The notes under the pieces: generated by a model
Databases searched by the model: none
The model's input: the letters and a program-made list of their open reading frames with translations, nothing else
What the model was told of the DNA's origin: nothing
Program-made: the position numbers and the translations under genes
Assembly (NCBI RefSeq): GCF_024363255.1
Contig: NZ_AP026070.1
Location: forward strand, 1,240,001-1,304,000
DNA length: 64,000 bases
Direction of reading: 5' to 3'
Source: Shewanella sp. NFH-SH190041
GTDB lineage: Bacteria > Pseudomonadota > Gammaproteobacteria > Enterobacterales > Shewanellaceae
Part shown: piece after piece, positions 57,024 through 64,000 of the stretch
Layout: every line of letters starts with the position of its first letter
Position numbering within the stretch: the first letter of the stretch is position 1

Positions 57024-57980
57024 TTACTTCTGCAGACGAGTTTGCAGCATAGCTTCAAGTTTGCCCTGATCAATTGCAAAGTTGCGAATACCTTCGGCCA
57101 ATTTTTCAACGGCCATTGCATCTTGGTTCAGTTCCCAACGGAATTCAGCTTCGCTCATCATGGCGCCTGGTGCAGTCACAGTGTGGTTATTGACCAGTTT
57201 TGCCGTTACTGCTGTGGTGCTATTGGCTAATTCTTCCAACAAAGATGGGCCAATGGTTAAGCGATCGCAGCCGGCCAGTTCCAAGATTTCGCCGGTATTA
57301 CGGAAGCTGGCTCCCATAACAACAGTTTTATAACCATGCTGTTTGTAGTAGTTATAGATTTCGGTAACTGAAATTACACCTGGATCTTGCTCCGCAGTGT
57401 AATCGGTACCTGTGTCTTTTTTATACCAGTCTAAGATACGACCAACGAAAGGTGAGATCAGGTAAACACCGGCCTCTGCACAGGCTCTGGCTTGGGCGAA
57501 GCTGAACAGCAGGGTCAGGTTACAGTTGATACCTTCTAGTTCCAGTTCTCGAGCCGCGCAGATACCTTCCCAAGTTGATGCCAGTTTGATCAGAATACGT
57601 GATTTATCAATACCAGCTTCTTGATACAGACGTACCAGTTTATGGGCCTTGGCAATGGAACCTTGCTGATCGAATGATAGACGGGCATCGACTTCGGTAG
57701 AAATGCGGCCAGGAATAGTTTTCAGAATTTCAACACCGATATTGACGGCTAATTTGTCCCCCGCATCTTCAATTTGCTGAGCCAGATCTTGGCTTTGAGA
57801 TTTTGCCCAGTTAATTGCATCATCAATTAAGCCTGTATATTCGGGAATTTGGGCGGCTTTTAACACCAGAGACGGGTTGGTCGTAGCATCTTCCGGCGCA
57901 TAGCGTTTGATTGCTTCAATATCACCGGTATCCGCAACAATAGTCGTCAGGGATTTCAGTTGCTCTAAGGTATTGGCCAT
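57024..57980 (-). CDS. tal: Transaldolase
   Basis: 318 residues from the ATG at 57980 with GAAGGA upstream; the longer frame to 58016 is rejected. The Schiff-base Lys is K132 in [12 protein letters not shown], the same number as in E. coli. [21 protein letters not shown] and [10 protein letters not shown] are also typical. It belongs to the non-oxidative pentose phosphate pathway, upstream of pgi. Confidence 0.98.
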   Translation of the reverse strand: MANTLEQLKSLTTIVADTGDIEAIKRYAPEDATTNPSLVLKAAQIPEYTGLIDDAINWAKSQSQDLAQQIEDAGDKLAVNIGVEILKTIPGRISTEVDARLSFDQQGSIAKAHKLVRLYQEAGIDKSRILIKLASTWEGICAARELELEGINCNLTLLFSFAQARACAEAGVYLISPFVGRILDWYKKDTGTDYTAEQDPGVISVTEIYNYYKQHGYKTVVMGASFRNTGEILELAGCDRLTIGPSLLEELANSTTAVTAKLVNNHTVTAPGAMMSEAEFRWELNQDAMAVEKLAEGIRNFAIDQGKLEAMLQTRLQK

Positions 57981-58947
57981 GGAAAAATATCCTTCTCTGT
58001 TACTGCATGATTTCAAAGAAAAGCTGACCCGTGGTCAGGCGATTCCTGTCTTACTTTTCAACCACAACTGAAAGTAAACAACAAAGAGTTGATGACTCAA
58101 GCATGGCAAGATATTCAGTGTGGTCATCTGGTTAAGCCGCTAAAGGCTTATTACTCCGAGGCGTACAGTGTAAACTTTGCAATGGGAAATGGGCAGGATA
58201 ATTTTGTTAATTTAATCGGCTTTTACTCGTTATGCTGAATTTGCTTTTTTTTTGGTAAAAAACTTACTAAATCATGGTGGATGTCGCACAGTAAAAACAG
58301 TTATTTCTGATGTGGTTAGCTCTAATCTAGTGGCCAGGAAATGCTGCTCATATCATGCGGGAGTGTCTGAGTTGAATTGCGCTGATTTCTGACCATAATT
58401 CGGACCACGGATATAAGACCATTAAGTTATATCGCTATTCTGTGATATAATCTGCAGCTCTATCGCATAATGCTGGAAGAATTTGCAGCTAATGCCATGA
58501 TTTCATGGGTTGTTCATGAAATATCTACGATTAAGCGAGGTAAAGGCTATCCTGATTGCGTATTTGCTGAAATATTGAGGTGATTGTTGTATTTTGGCGC
58601 GCAAGGTCATTAAGTTTTACCTGAACTGCTAGTCAACTGTTACTAAATTCATGTATTTATAACGTGTGATTTTTGAAAAAATGCACCCTATGGTGTTTTT
58701 TTGTGTAACTTTTATGTCTGTTAAATGGTTAATTGCGAGATGGATCACGCGGATTTTTAAAATCCATGTGCTATTTTGCTCTACCGAATGCGGCACCCTT
58801 ACCACAGTTATTGGTACGGCAGGATAAATTCGAAAAGAAAACGCCGCCATTCACGCTTTTTTAACAGGAAGGATTTCATTCATTTCAAACTTTTATCAGG
58901 TCAGTAATGATTCGCTAAAGGTTTGTGACGGGAAGAAGTAAAACGAT
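57981..58947. other. Gene-free gap between tal and the alanine symporter
   Basis: Nearly 970 bases without a credible gene. Two inverted repeats stand out: TTATATC/GATATAA around ten bases (58427-58450), and TTTCATG/CATGAAA around seven bases (58501-58521). A terminator-like hairpin lies at 58672-58703. The stretch must hold the tal and symporter promoters and could hide a small RNA. Confidence 0.5.
58672..58703. terminator. Terminator-like hairpin in the gap upstream of the symporter gene
   Basis: CACC and GGTG around CTAT, embedded between AAAAAA and TTTTTTT. It is symmetric and could stop transcription either way. No gene ends nearby, so it may end a small RNA. Confidence 0.5.
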
Positions 58948-60396
58948 ATGTTAGAGACAACAGTTAATTTCCTGAACGCATTGCTATGGGGTAAGTTACT
59001 GGTTTATGGCCTAGTTGGGGCCGGACTGTACTTCACCATCAGATTGGCGTTCATCCAGTTAACCTATTTTAAGCATTCCATCAAAGTGATGACCATGAGT
59101 CGTCAGGGATGTGAGAGTGGCTTGTCCTCTTTCCAGGTTTTCTGTACCAGTATGGCGGCTCGAGTGGGTGCGGGTAATATGGCTGGTGTGGCCGTGGCGA
59201 TTGGTGCTGGTGGCCCTGGTGCGGTGTTTTGGATGTGGCTAATCGCCATGTTAGGTATGGCGACTGCGATGGTTGAATCTACCTTAGCCCAAGTGTACAA
59301 AACGCGCGATCATGATAATCAGTTCCGTGGTGGTCCTGCTTATTACATGGAAAAAGGGTTAGGGCAGCGTTGGATGGGAATGTTGTTTTCAGTATTCCTG
59401 ATCATCGCATTTGGATTGGTCTTTAACGCAGTACAAGCGAACACTATCACAGGTGCTATGGACGTTGTCTTCAGTGTTAGTCCACTGTATATGGGCATTT
59501 TCCTTGTCATTACTTCGGCATTTGTCATTGTCGGCGGTTTACGCAAAGTCGCTAAAGTCTCCGAAATCGTCGTTCCGATTATGGCTGTAGCTTATATTTT
59601 GATTGCATTTGTGATTGTTGCGTCAAATATTGAGCAGCTGCCAGGCATCTTAATGCTGATTATTAAAAGTGCATTTGGCTGGCAGGAAGTGGCTGCCGGT
59701 GGTGTGGCTTATACTGTGGCGCAGGCGATGCAGTCAGGTATTGCTCGAGGCCTATTTTCAAACGAAGCTGGTATGGGCTCTGCTGCCAACGTTGCTGCCA
59801 GTGCTTCCCCAAATCCGAATCACCCCGCATCTCAGGGTTTTGTTCAGATGATCGGCGTGTTTTCTGACACTATTGTTATCTGTACGGCCACTGCGGCGAT
59901 CATTTTACTGTCTGGTGATGTGACATCTGGCAGTGATGGTATCAAGATGACGATCAGTGCTATGACTGGACATGTTGGTACTTGGGGCGGTGCATTTGTG
60001 GCAATTGCTATTCTGCTATTCTGCTTTACCTCGATTATTGCTAATTACTCGTATGCTGAAACAAACGTACTGTTTTTGTCTGGTAACAGCCGTAAAGTTT
60101 TGCCGCTGTTCCGCGTATGTGTATTGGGCATGGTGATGTTTGGCGCCGTTGCCAAGATTGATTTGGTATGGAATCTGGCCGACGTATCTATGGGGCTTAT
60201 GGCAACAGTGAATATTATTGCCTTAGTGCTGTTGTCCGGTTTAGCGATTCGGGTTATCAATGATTACCGGGATCAAATTAAAGCCGGTAAGGTACCTGAG
60301 TTTGATCGCAGTAAGTTTCCTGAATTGCAGGAGCAGGTTAGTGAAGATATCTGGCCGGATTTAAGCCCTAATGAGGCTGAGCAGATTAAATCTTAA
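58948..60396 (+). CDS. Sodium:alanine symporter (AGCS family)
   Basis: 482 residues with about ten membrane helices. The family stretch STLAQVYKTRD and the N-terminal FCTSMAARVGAGNMAGVAVAIGAGGPGAVFWMW region are diagnostic, as is GLFSNEAGMGSAANVAASA. It imports alanine or glycine with Na+. It stands alone, followed by a terminator. Confidence 0.95.
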   Translation: MLETTVNFLNALLWGKLLVYGLVGAGLYFTIRLAFIQLTYFKHSIKVMTMSRQGCESGLSSFQVFCTSMAARVGAGNMAGVAVAIGAGGPGAVFWMWLIAMLGMATAMVESTLAQVYKTRDHDNQFRGGPAYYMEKGLGQRWMGMLFSVFLIIAFGLVFNAVQANTITGAMDVVFSVSPLYMGIFLVITSAFVIVGGLRKVAKVSEIVVPIMAVAYILIAFVIVASNIEQLPGILMLIIKSAFGWQEVAAGGVAYTVAQAMQSGIARGLFSNEAGMGSAANVAASASPNPNHPASQGFVQMIGVFSDTIVICTATAAIILLSGDVTSGSDGIKMTISAMTGHVGTWGGAFVAIAILLFCFTSIIANYSYAETNVLFLSGNSRKVLPLFRVCVLGMVMFGAVAKIDLVWNLADVSMGLMATVNIIALVLLSGLAIRVINDYRDQIKAGKVPEFDRSKFPELQEQVSEDIWPDLSPNEAEQIKS

Positions 60397-60430
60397 TATT
60401 GGTGCATAGCCAATAACGGTTGAGACAATC

Positions 60431-60463
60431 TTAAAAACTACGCTATTTGGCGTGGTTTTTTTT
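60431..60463 (+). terminator. Terminator after the symporter gene
   Basis: AACTACGC pairs with GCGTGGTT (one G-T pair) around a short loop, then eight T. Confidence 0.8.
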
Positions 60464-60611
60464 ATATCGATCAGTATGATATTTGTTATTAACACCGCGT
60501 TTATCTGCAAATGAAAAATGCTGATATAGCGTTATATCCCCAGAGATGAGTAGCTAGTGGTATAGGGATATTGACGCCGATTCATTGTATTAATATCAAG
60601 GAGATTGGAGC

Positions 60612-61385
60612 ATGTTGATCGTGATTTCACCGGCTAAAACGTTGGATTATGAGCATCCTGCTGGAACTGAGCAGTTTTCGCTACCGACATTATTGGAACA
60701 AAGTCAGGTATTGATAGATGTTTGTCGAACTATGACTCCTGCTCAGATCGCTTCGTTGATGAAAGTTAGCGATAAAATTGCTGGATTAAATGCGGCTCGT
60801 TTTGCCCAGTGGCAAGCAGAGTTTACCCCAGAGAATGCTAAACAGGCGATATACGCTTTTCGTGGTGATGTGTACACAGGGTTAGATGCTGACTCGATGG
60901 AGGCTGTACAGTTGTCCTATGCACAGCAACATCTACGCATCCTATCCGGGCTATATGGTTTATTAAAGCCGTTGGATCTAATGCAGCCATATCGCTTGGA
61001 GATGGGGACAAGCTTGGCAAATCCAAGGGGGAAAAACTTATATATGTTCTGGGGCGATATCATTACTGATGCGATTAATGATGCCTTAGCGCAGCAGGGA
61101 GATGATATTTTAGTTAACTTGGCATCTAATGAATATTTTAAAGCAGTGAAGCCGAGCAAGATCCAGGGCCAAATTATTTCCCCTATTTTTAAAGATTATA
61201 AAAATGGGCAATATAAAGTCATCAGTTTCTATGCTAAAAAAGCGCGTGGTTTGATGAGTCGATACATCATTGATAATCATATCAAAACAGTGGATGAATT
61301 AACTCAGTTTGATGTTGATGGTTATTATTACAGCCCCGAGTTATCTACATCTGCAGCGCCATTGTTTTTGCGTGATGGGCAATAA
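60612..61385 (+). CDS. yaaA: Peroxide stress protein YaaA
   Basis: 257 residues. [54 protein letters not shown] and [13 protein letters not shown] mark the YaaA/DUF328 family. In E. coli it is induced by OxyR and lowers intracellular free iron during peroxide stress, which fits with oxyR being present in this genome. The start follows AAGGAGATTGGAGC. Confidence 0.96.
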   Translation: MLIVISPAKTLDYEHPAGTEQFSLPTLLEQSQVLIDVCRTMTPAQIASLMKVSDKIAGLNAARFAQWQAEFTPENAKQAIYAFRGDVYTGLDADSMEAVQLSYAQQHLRILSGLYGLLKPLDLMQPYRLEMGTSLANPRGKNLYMFWGDIITDAINDALAQQGDDILVNLASNEYFKAVKPSKIQGQIISPIFKDYKNGQYKVISFYAKKARGLMSRYIIDNHIKTVDELTQFDVDGYYYSPELSTSAAPLFLRDGQ

Positions 61386-61774
61386 CAAGGCTTCATTGTT
61401 ATGACTATGACTCACGGATGAGCAATATTGCTGAGGCGATTCTTCAATGTATGACTTGCATTTAATAGTTACAGCATGTGTGTTATGAGCTGAGTGTATT
61501 GTACATAAATTGAGATGTTTGTTGTCTTTATGCTTCATCTCAGAGCTTCTATGCCCATGCTCAAGGGGGAGGATAACCGAAATGGGACGATATAAGAACC
61601 AATCTTCTTTATAGGTTTCGTTATCTTAGCGGTTAATTTTGTTAGCAATGATCAAGCATCATCTAGATGTTTTTGACTTAACTCATAGTGAATTTGCTCA
61701 ATTTTAGCCACGAGAGAGTGATTGCAACACTGACAGCATATCAATGATTTCTCTGTTTTCTTCCGTCAAGTCCT

Positions 61775-62041
61775 TAGGGGCTGTTGACGTTTCGTGATTA
61801 AATTTTGTTCGAGATAAAGCGTTTTAATCGCGGCGAGTGGTTTGCCGCCTAGTTATTCTAAGCAAGAACCGCTCAACAAAGCGTAAAACGCTTTTGGCCG
61901 AACCCTGCGGGCAGCGTTTGAGGCTCCTTTCTACTGCGTTATCGGCTTATCAGGTGGCGCAACTACCTATCAAAGCCTCTGCCTGGTATAAAGCATCCTC
62001 AAATCGCTGCAAAAACAAACTTGAAAGGTCAACAGACCCTA
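61775..62041 (+). mobile_element. Intact 267-base inverted-repeat element (MITE-like), copy near yaaA
   Basis: Ends TAGGGGCTGTTGACGTTT and AAAGGTCAACAGACCCTA are inverted repeats. The internal sequence is nearly identical to the complement of 43856-44123. No transposase is encoded; a 75-codon frame starting at 61837 is the shared non-coding frame. The flanking parts of the long gap 61386-62650 show no intact gene. Confidence 0.88.
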
Positions 62042-62180
62042 GACATTATCAAGTGAACATGTGACTTAGGTAAATACTTCTGAGCTGGCTCAGCCCCAGA
62101 GTTGGAGCAAATGTTGTTTCATTACCCTGTGCATGTCATTGAGCACAATTACGCACCTAATACTGGTGATTCTCTTTATA

Positions 62181-62345
62181 TCAGGGTTCTAGAGCCTTTA
62201 AATGCTCAAATGCTGGTCGTAAGTCGGTATTAAGCTGTGCAAAAGCATAACAGACGCGCTGATAACGTAAGGGTTCTCTTGCTTGCCGACGGCATGCTTT
62301 AGTTTGTCGGTGATCTAGGTTGCTCAATCCTATTGCATTGAGGTT
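62181..62345 (-). other. Possible remnant of a coding sequence
   Basis: The minus strand is open for about 54 codons ending at a TGA (62181-62183), with a protein-like composition (LDHRQTKACRRQAREPLR, FEHLKALEP) but no ATG and a stop just upstream. I do not recognise it. It may be the decayed end of a gene lost when mobile DNA entered this gap. Confidence 0.25.
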
Positions 62346-62650
62346 TTATGTTGGTGATGCGGCTTTTTATTTGACTGCGGTTAGAAACCATTACCATGAG
62401 CGAGTAGTAATCGCTTTGCTACATTTTGATTTTTAAAAGAGGCATTTTCTTATTAGGCAAAGGAGAGCAGGTAGGATAGCAGTCAAATTAAGCGGCTGAA
62501 TATGTTAGTTTTCATCAGAATTAATGAATAGTTTTACATACATCCCATTTTTAAAAACAATCTAGTAAAAAGTGTGGTTTATGTCCCGACTCAATCTGTA
62601 AGGCGGGGCTATATTAGGTTCGGGGTTTGTATTAGGAGAAATAGCTCGTC

Positions 62651-62947
62651 ATGAATATCGAATTAATGCAACAACGAGCAGATCACGCTGTCGTACTTTT
62701 AAAAGCGCTAGCCAATGAGCGCCGTTTATTTATTTTGTGTTACCTGCTAAATGAAGGTGAGATGTGCGTTGGAGAGATGAATAAAAAACTGGGTTTAAGC
62801 CAGTCCGCGTTATCTCAGCACTTAGCTTGGTTACGTAAAGATAATTTAGTTACGACTCGCAAGGAAGCTCAAACTGTTTACTATTCACTGAAAAGTGAAG
62901 AGGTAAAAGCTGTCATTCAATTACTGCATGATATGTACAGTCGTTAA
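62651..62947 (+). CDS. hlyU: HlyU-like ArsR-family regulator
   Basis: 98 residues. VVLLKALANERRLFILCYLL, LSQSALSQHLAWLRKDNLV and TRKEAQTVYYSL closely match HlyU of Vibrio and the SqrR/BigR sulfide sensors, a winged-helix dimer. The first redox Cys is kept (C30, in FILCYLL), with another at C39. The usual second Cys near the C terminus, in LYC, is a Ser here (LLHDMYSR), so the family's Cys-Cys switch cannot form in the usual way. It has no obvious operon partner and lies between two mobile sequences. Confidence 0.85.
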   Translation: MNIELMQQRADHAVVLLKALANERRLFILCYLLNEGEMCVGEMNKKLGLSQSALSQHLAWLRKDNLVTTRKEAQTVYYSLKSEEVKAVIQLLHDMYSR

Positions 62948-63208
62948 CTTTGTATATATTTGCAACTCAGAAACTTGGTCGTCATTACTGGTTTGTTTTA
63001 TTGAATGGTGGGTACTGTAGCGGCAATGATTGGGCTTAAACTGTGTGGGCGAGTCTGATAAATTATCTTTTTGGTATTTGTTTAGTTTGCAGTAAGTACT
63101 GTTTGAAGCATTTATCGGTTGATATCATTTGTCGCCGGTAAATGCTTTTGTATTTAAAATAAATAGAATAGTTAAAAGACAATAATGTTACATGCCTATG
63201 CACTTTGC

Positions 63209-64000
63209 TCAGCATGAGTTCATAGGTGAATGAAAAATAGCTATATTTAACAGCCGCATAGGAATTTGTTTTTCTATTCTTCTGCGATTAAAACGATAAA
63301 TGAACTCATTGAGGTATTCCTGTACATATTTTTTGGATATTCCGTGGAATGTGCCCTGAATAAATGTTTTCAGGTTGCTAATGGCGATATGTACCCACGG
63401 GAGCCACTCATCAACCAATTCTTTCGGCGTCACTCTGGCTTCGTGATGCTGGGTTTTATCAATGATAGTCAATGCACGTAGCCCATCTGAGCGAACATAT
63501 TGATTGGGGAGAATATGCGCTTGCACAAATTGCTCGACACTTTGGTGGCTGATACGGTTAACAGCCTGCATGGCAATATAGCCGGCTCGTTCACCTTGGG
63601 TTTCAACGGCCACAATTATCGGTGTTTTCCCTGCCGCGCCTCGACCACGTTTACCTTTTTGTTTGCCGCCAACCAAGCAATCATCCAATTCTATGTTGCC
63701 AGATAACCAATACAGTCTGTCTCTGTGCCCCATTGCGATACGCAATTTTTTCAGTATCAACCTTGCCGTTCGCCAGTTAACTTCAATGAGCTTTTTGAGC
63801 CGTAATGCTGATATTCCGCCTTTGTCTGACCCTATAAAATAAATGGCCGTAAACCATTTAGACAGCGGGATATGCGTGCCGTGAAACAGCGTGTCAGATG
63901 TCACGGATGTTTGCTTATGGCACTGACAGCATTCATAAAGCTCACGGGTATGGATTTGATAGGCTTGACGATGACCACATTTAGGGCAGATAAATCCATC
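63209..64000 (-). CDS. IS1595-family transposase (5' end beyond the window)
   Basis: The frame runs from 63209 to the window edge with at least 264 codons. The edge part encodes an N-terminal zinc ribbon (ICPKCGHRQAYQ and CCQCHKQ), followed by TSDTLFHGTHIPLSKWFTAIYFI. Catalytic acidic residues are in IELDDCLVGGKQKGKRG and YVRSDGLRAL, with HIAISNLKTFIQGTFHGIS and EFIYRFNRR toward the end, the IS1595 (ISXO2-like) pattern. It appears intact. The terminal inverted repeats were not identified and one end is outside the window. Confidence 0.9.
   Translation of the reverse strand, partial: DGFICPKCGHRQAYQIHTRELYECCQCHKQTSVTSDTLFHGTHIPLSKWFTAIYFIGSDKGGISALRLKKLIEVNWRTARLILKKLRIAMGHRDRLYWLSGNIELDDCLVGGKQKGKRGRGAAGKTPIIVAVETQGERAGYIAMQAVNRISHQSVEQFVQAHILPNQYVRSDGLRALTIIDKTQHHEARVTPKELVDEWLPWVHIAISNLKTFIQGTFHGISKKYVQEYLNEFIYRFNRRRIEKQIPMRLLNIAIFHSPMNSC

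Noticed and set aside
61837..62064. 75-codon frame starting VCRLVILSKNRSTK as a gene
   Set aside because: The same frame occurs in both inverted-repeat elements only because the DNA is repeated. It has no ribosome site, runs past the element end, and looks like non-coding sequence.
62042..62650. Second transposase or full gene between the element and hlyU
   Set aside because: Only a start-less 54-codon frame was found; no recognisable domain, so it is listed only as a possible remnant.
1..64000. CRISPR array, tRNA, rRNA, prophage or defence island
   Set aside because: No regularly spaced repeats, no tRNA-like cloverleaf or T-loop signature, and no phage or defence gene was recognised on either strand. 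The window is mostly conserved chromosome.

Overview
The window is a stretch of chromosome from a gammaproteobacterium that looks like Shewanella or a close relative. Three things point there. A free-standing Hpt phosphotransfer protein (the HptA type that serves the Shewanella Arc system) sits beside gltB. A membrane class III adenylate cyclase (CyaC type) lies next to oxyR and mutH. A short DUF3545-type protein sits beside pgi-tal. No plasmid, prophage, CRISPR array, rRNA or tRNA was seen. Almost everything is conserved core genome. Mobile DNA is limited to three copies of a small non-autonomous element and the edge of one insertion sequence.

Layout. 1-8135: gltB (cut by the window edge), a radical SAM protein, hptA, oxyR, cyaC and mutH, then an 830-base gene-free gap carrying a cluster of DnaA boxes and an IHF-like site. 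8136-16964: rppH, ptsP, a TauE/SafE permease, lgt, thyA, nhaA, a small exported protein, nhaR, sdhE and ygfX. 17064-21507: nadB diverges from the envelope-stress unit rpoE-rseA-rseB-rseC, which has its own sigma-E-type promoter. 21806-28490: lepA, lepB, rnc, era, recO, pdxJ, acpS. 29009-35664: a DUF962 protein, a CorC/HlyC-type protein, ypjD, ffh and the ribosomal operon rpsP-rimM-trmD-rplS behind a leader hairpin. 36090-41435: aroF-tyrA facing pheA-raiA. pheA has a Phe-coding leader peptide and attenuator, and a long extra C-terminal domain.

41746-44817: cytochrome b561 and cytochrome c prime genes facing each other, trpR, a small membrane protein with a mobile element just upstream, and slyD. 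45265-50369: thrL leader, attenuator and thrABC. 50504-54656: nfo diverging from a hybrid histidine kinase and a response regulator with an unfamiliar C-terminal part. 54916-57980: the DUF3545 protein, and tal followed by pgi. 58948-61385: an alanine/sodium symporter and yaaA. 61386-64000: a gene-poor, AT-rich end with a second intact mobile element, a HlyU-like ArsR regulator and an IS1595-family transposase running off the edge.

The genes group into amino-acid supply (gltB, aroF, tyrA, pheA, thrABC, with trpR), translation and secretion (lepA, lepB, ffh, rpsP operon, era, rnc, raiA), stress sensing (oxyR, rpoE-rse, yaaA, hptA, cyaC) and DNA upkeep (mutH, recO, nfo). The observations most worth checking are: the degenerate DAHP-synthase-like domain fused to PheA; the DnaA-box cluster in the mutH-rppH gap, which resembles the E. 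coli DARS2 reactivation site in kind and place; the small inverted-repeat element family; the kinase/regulator pair; and the HlyU-like repressor lacking the usual second cysteine.
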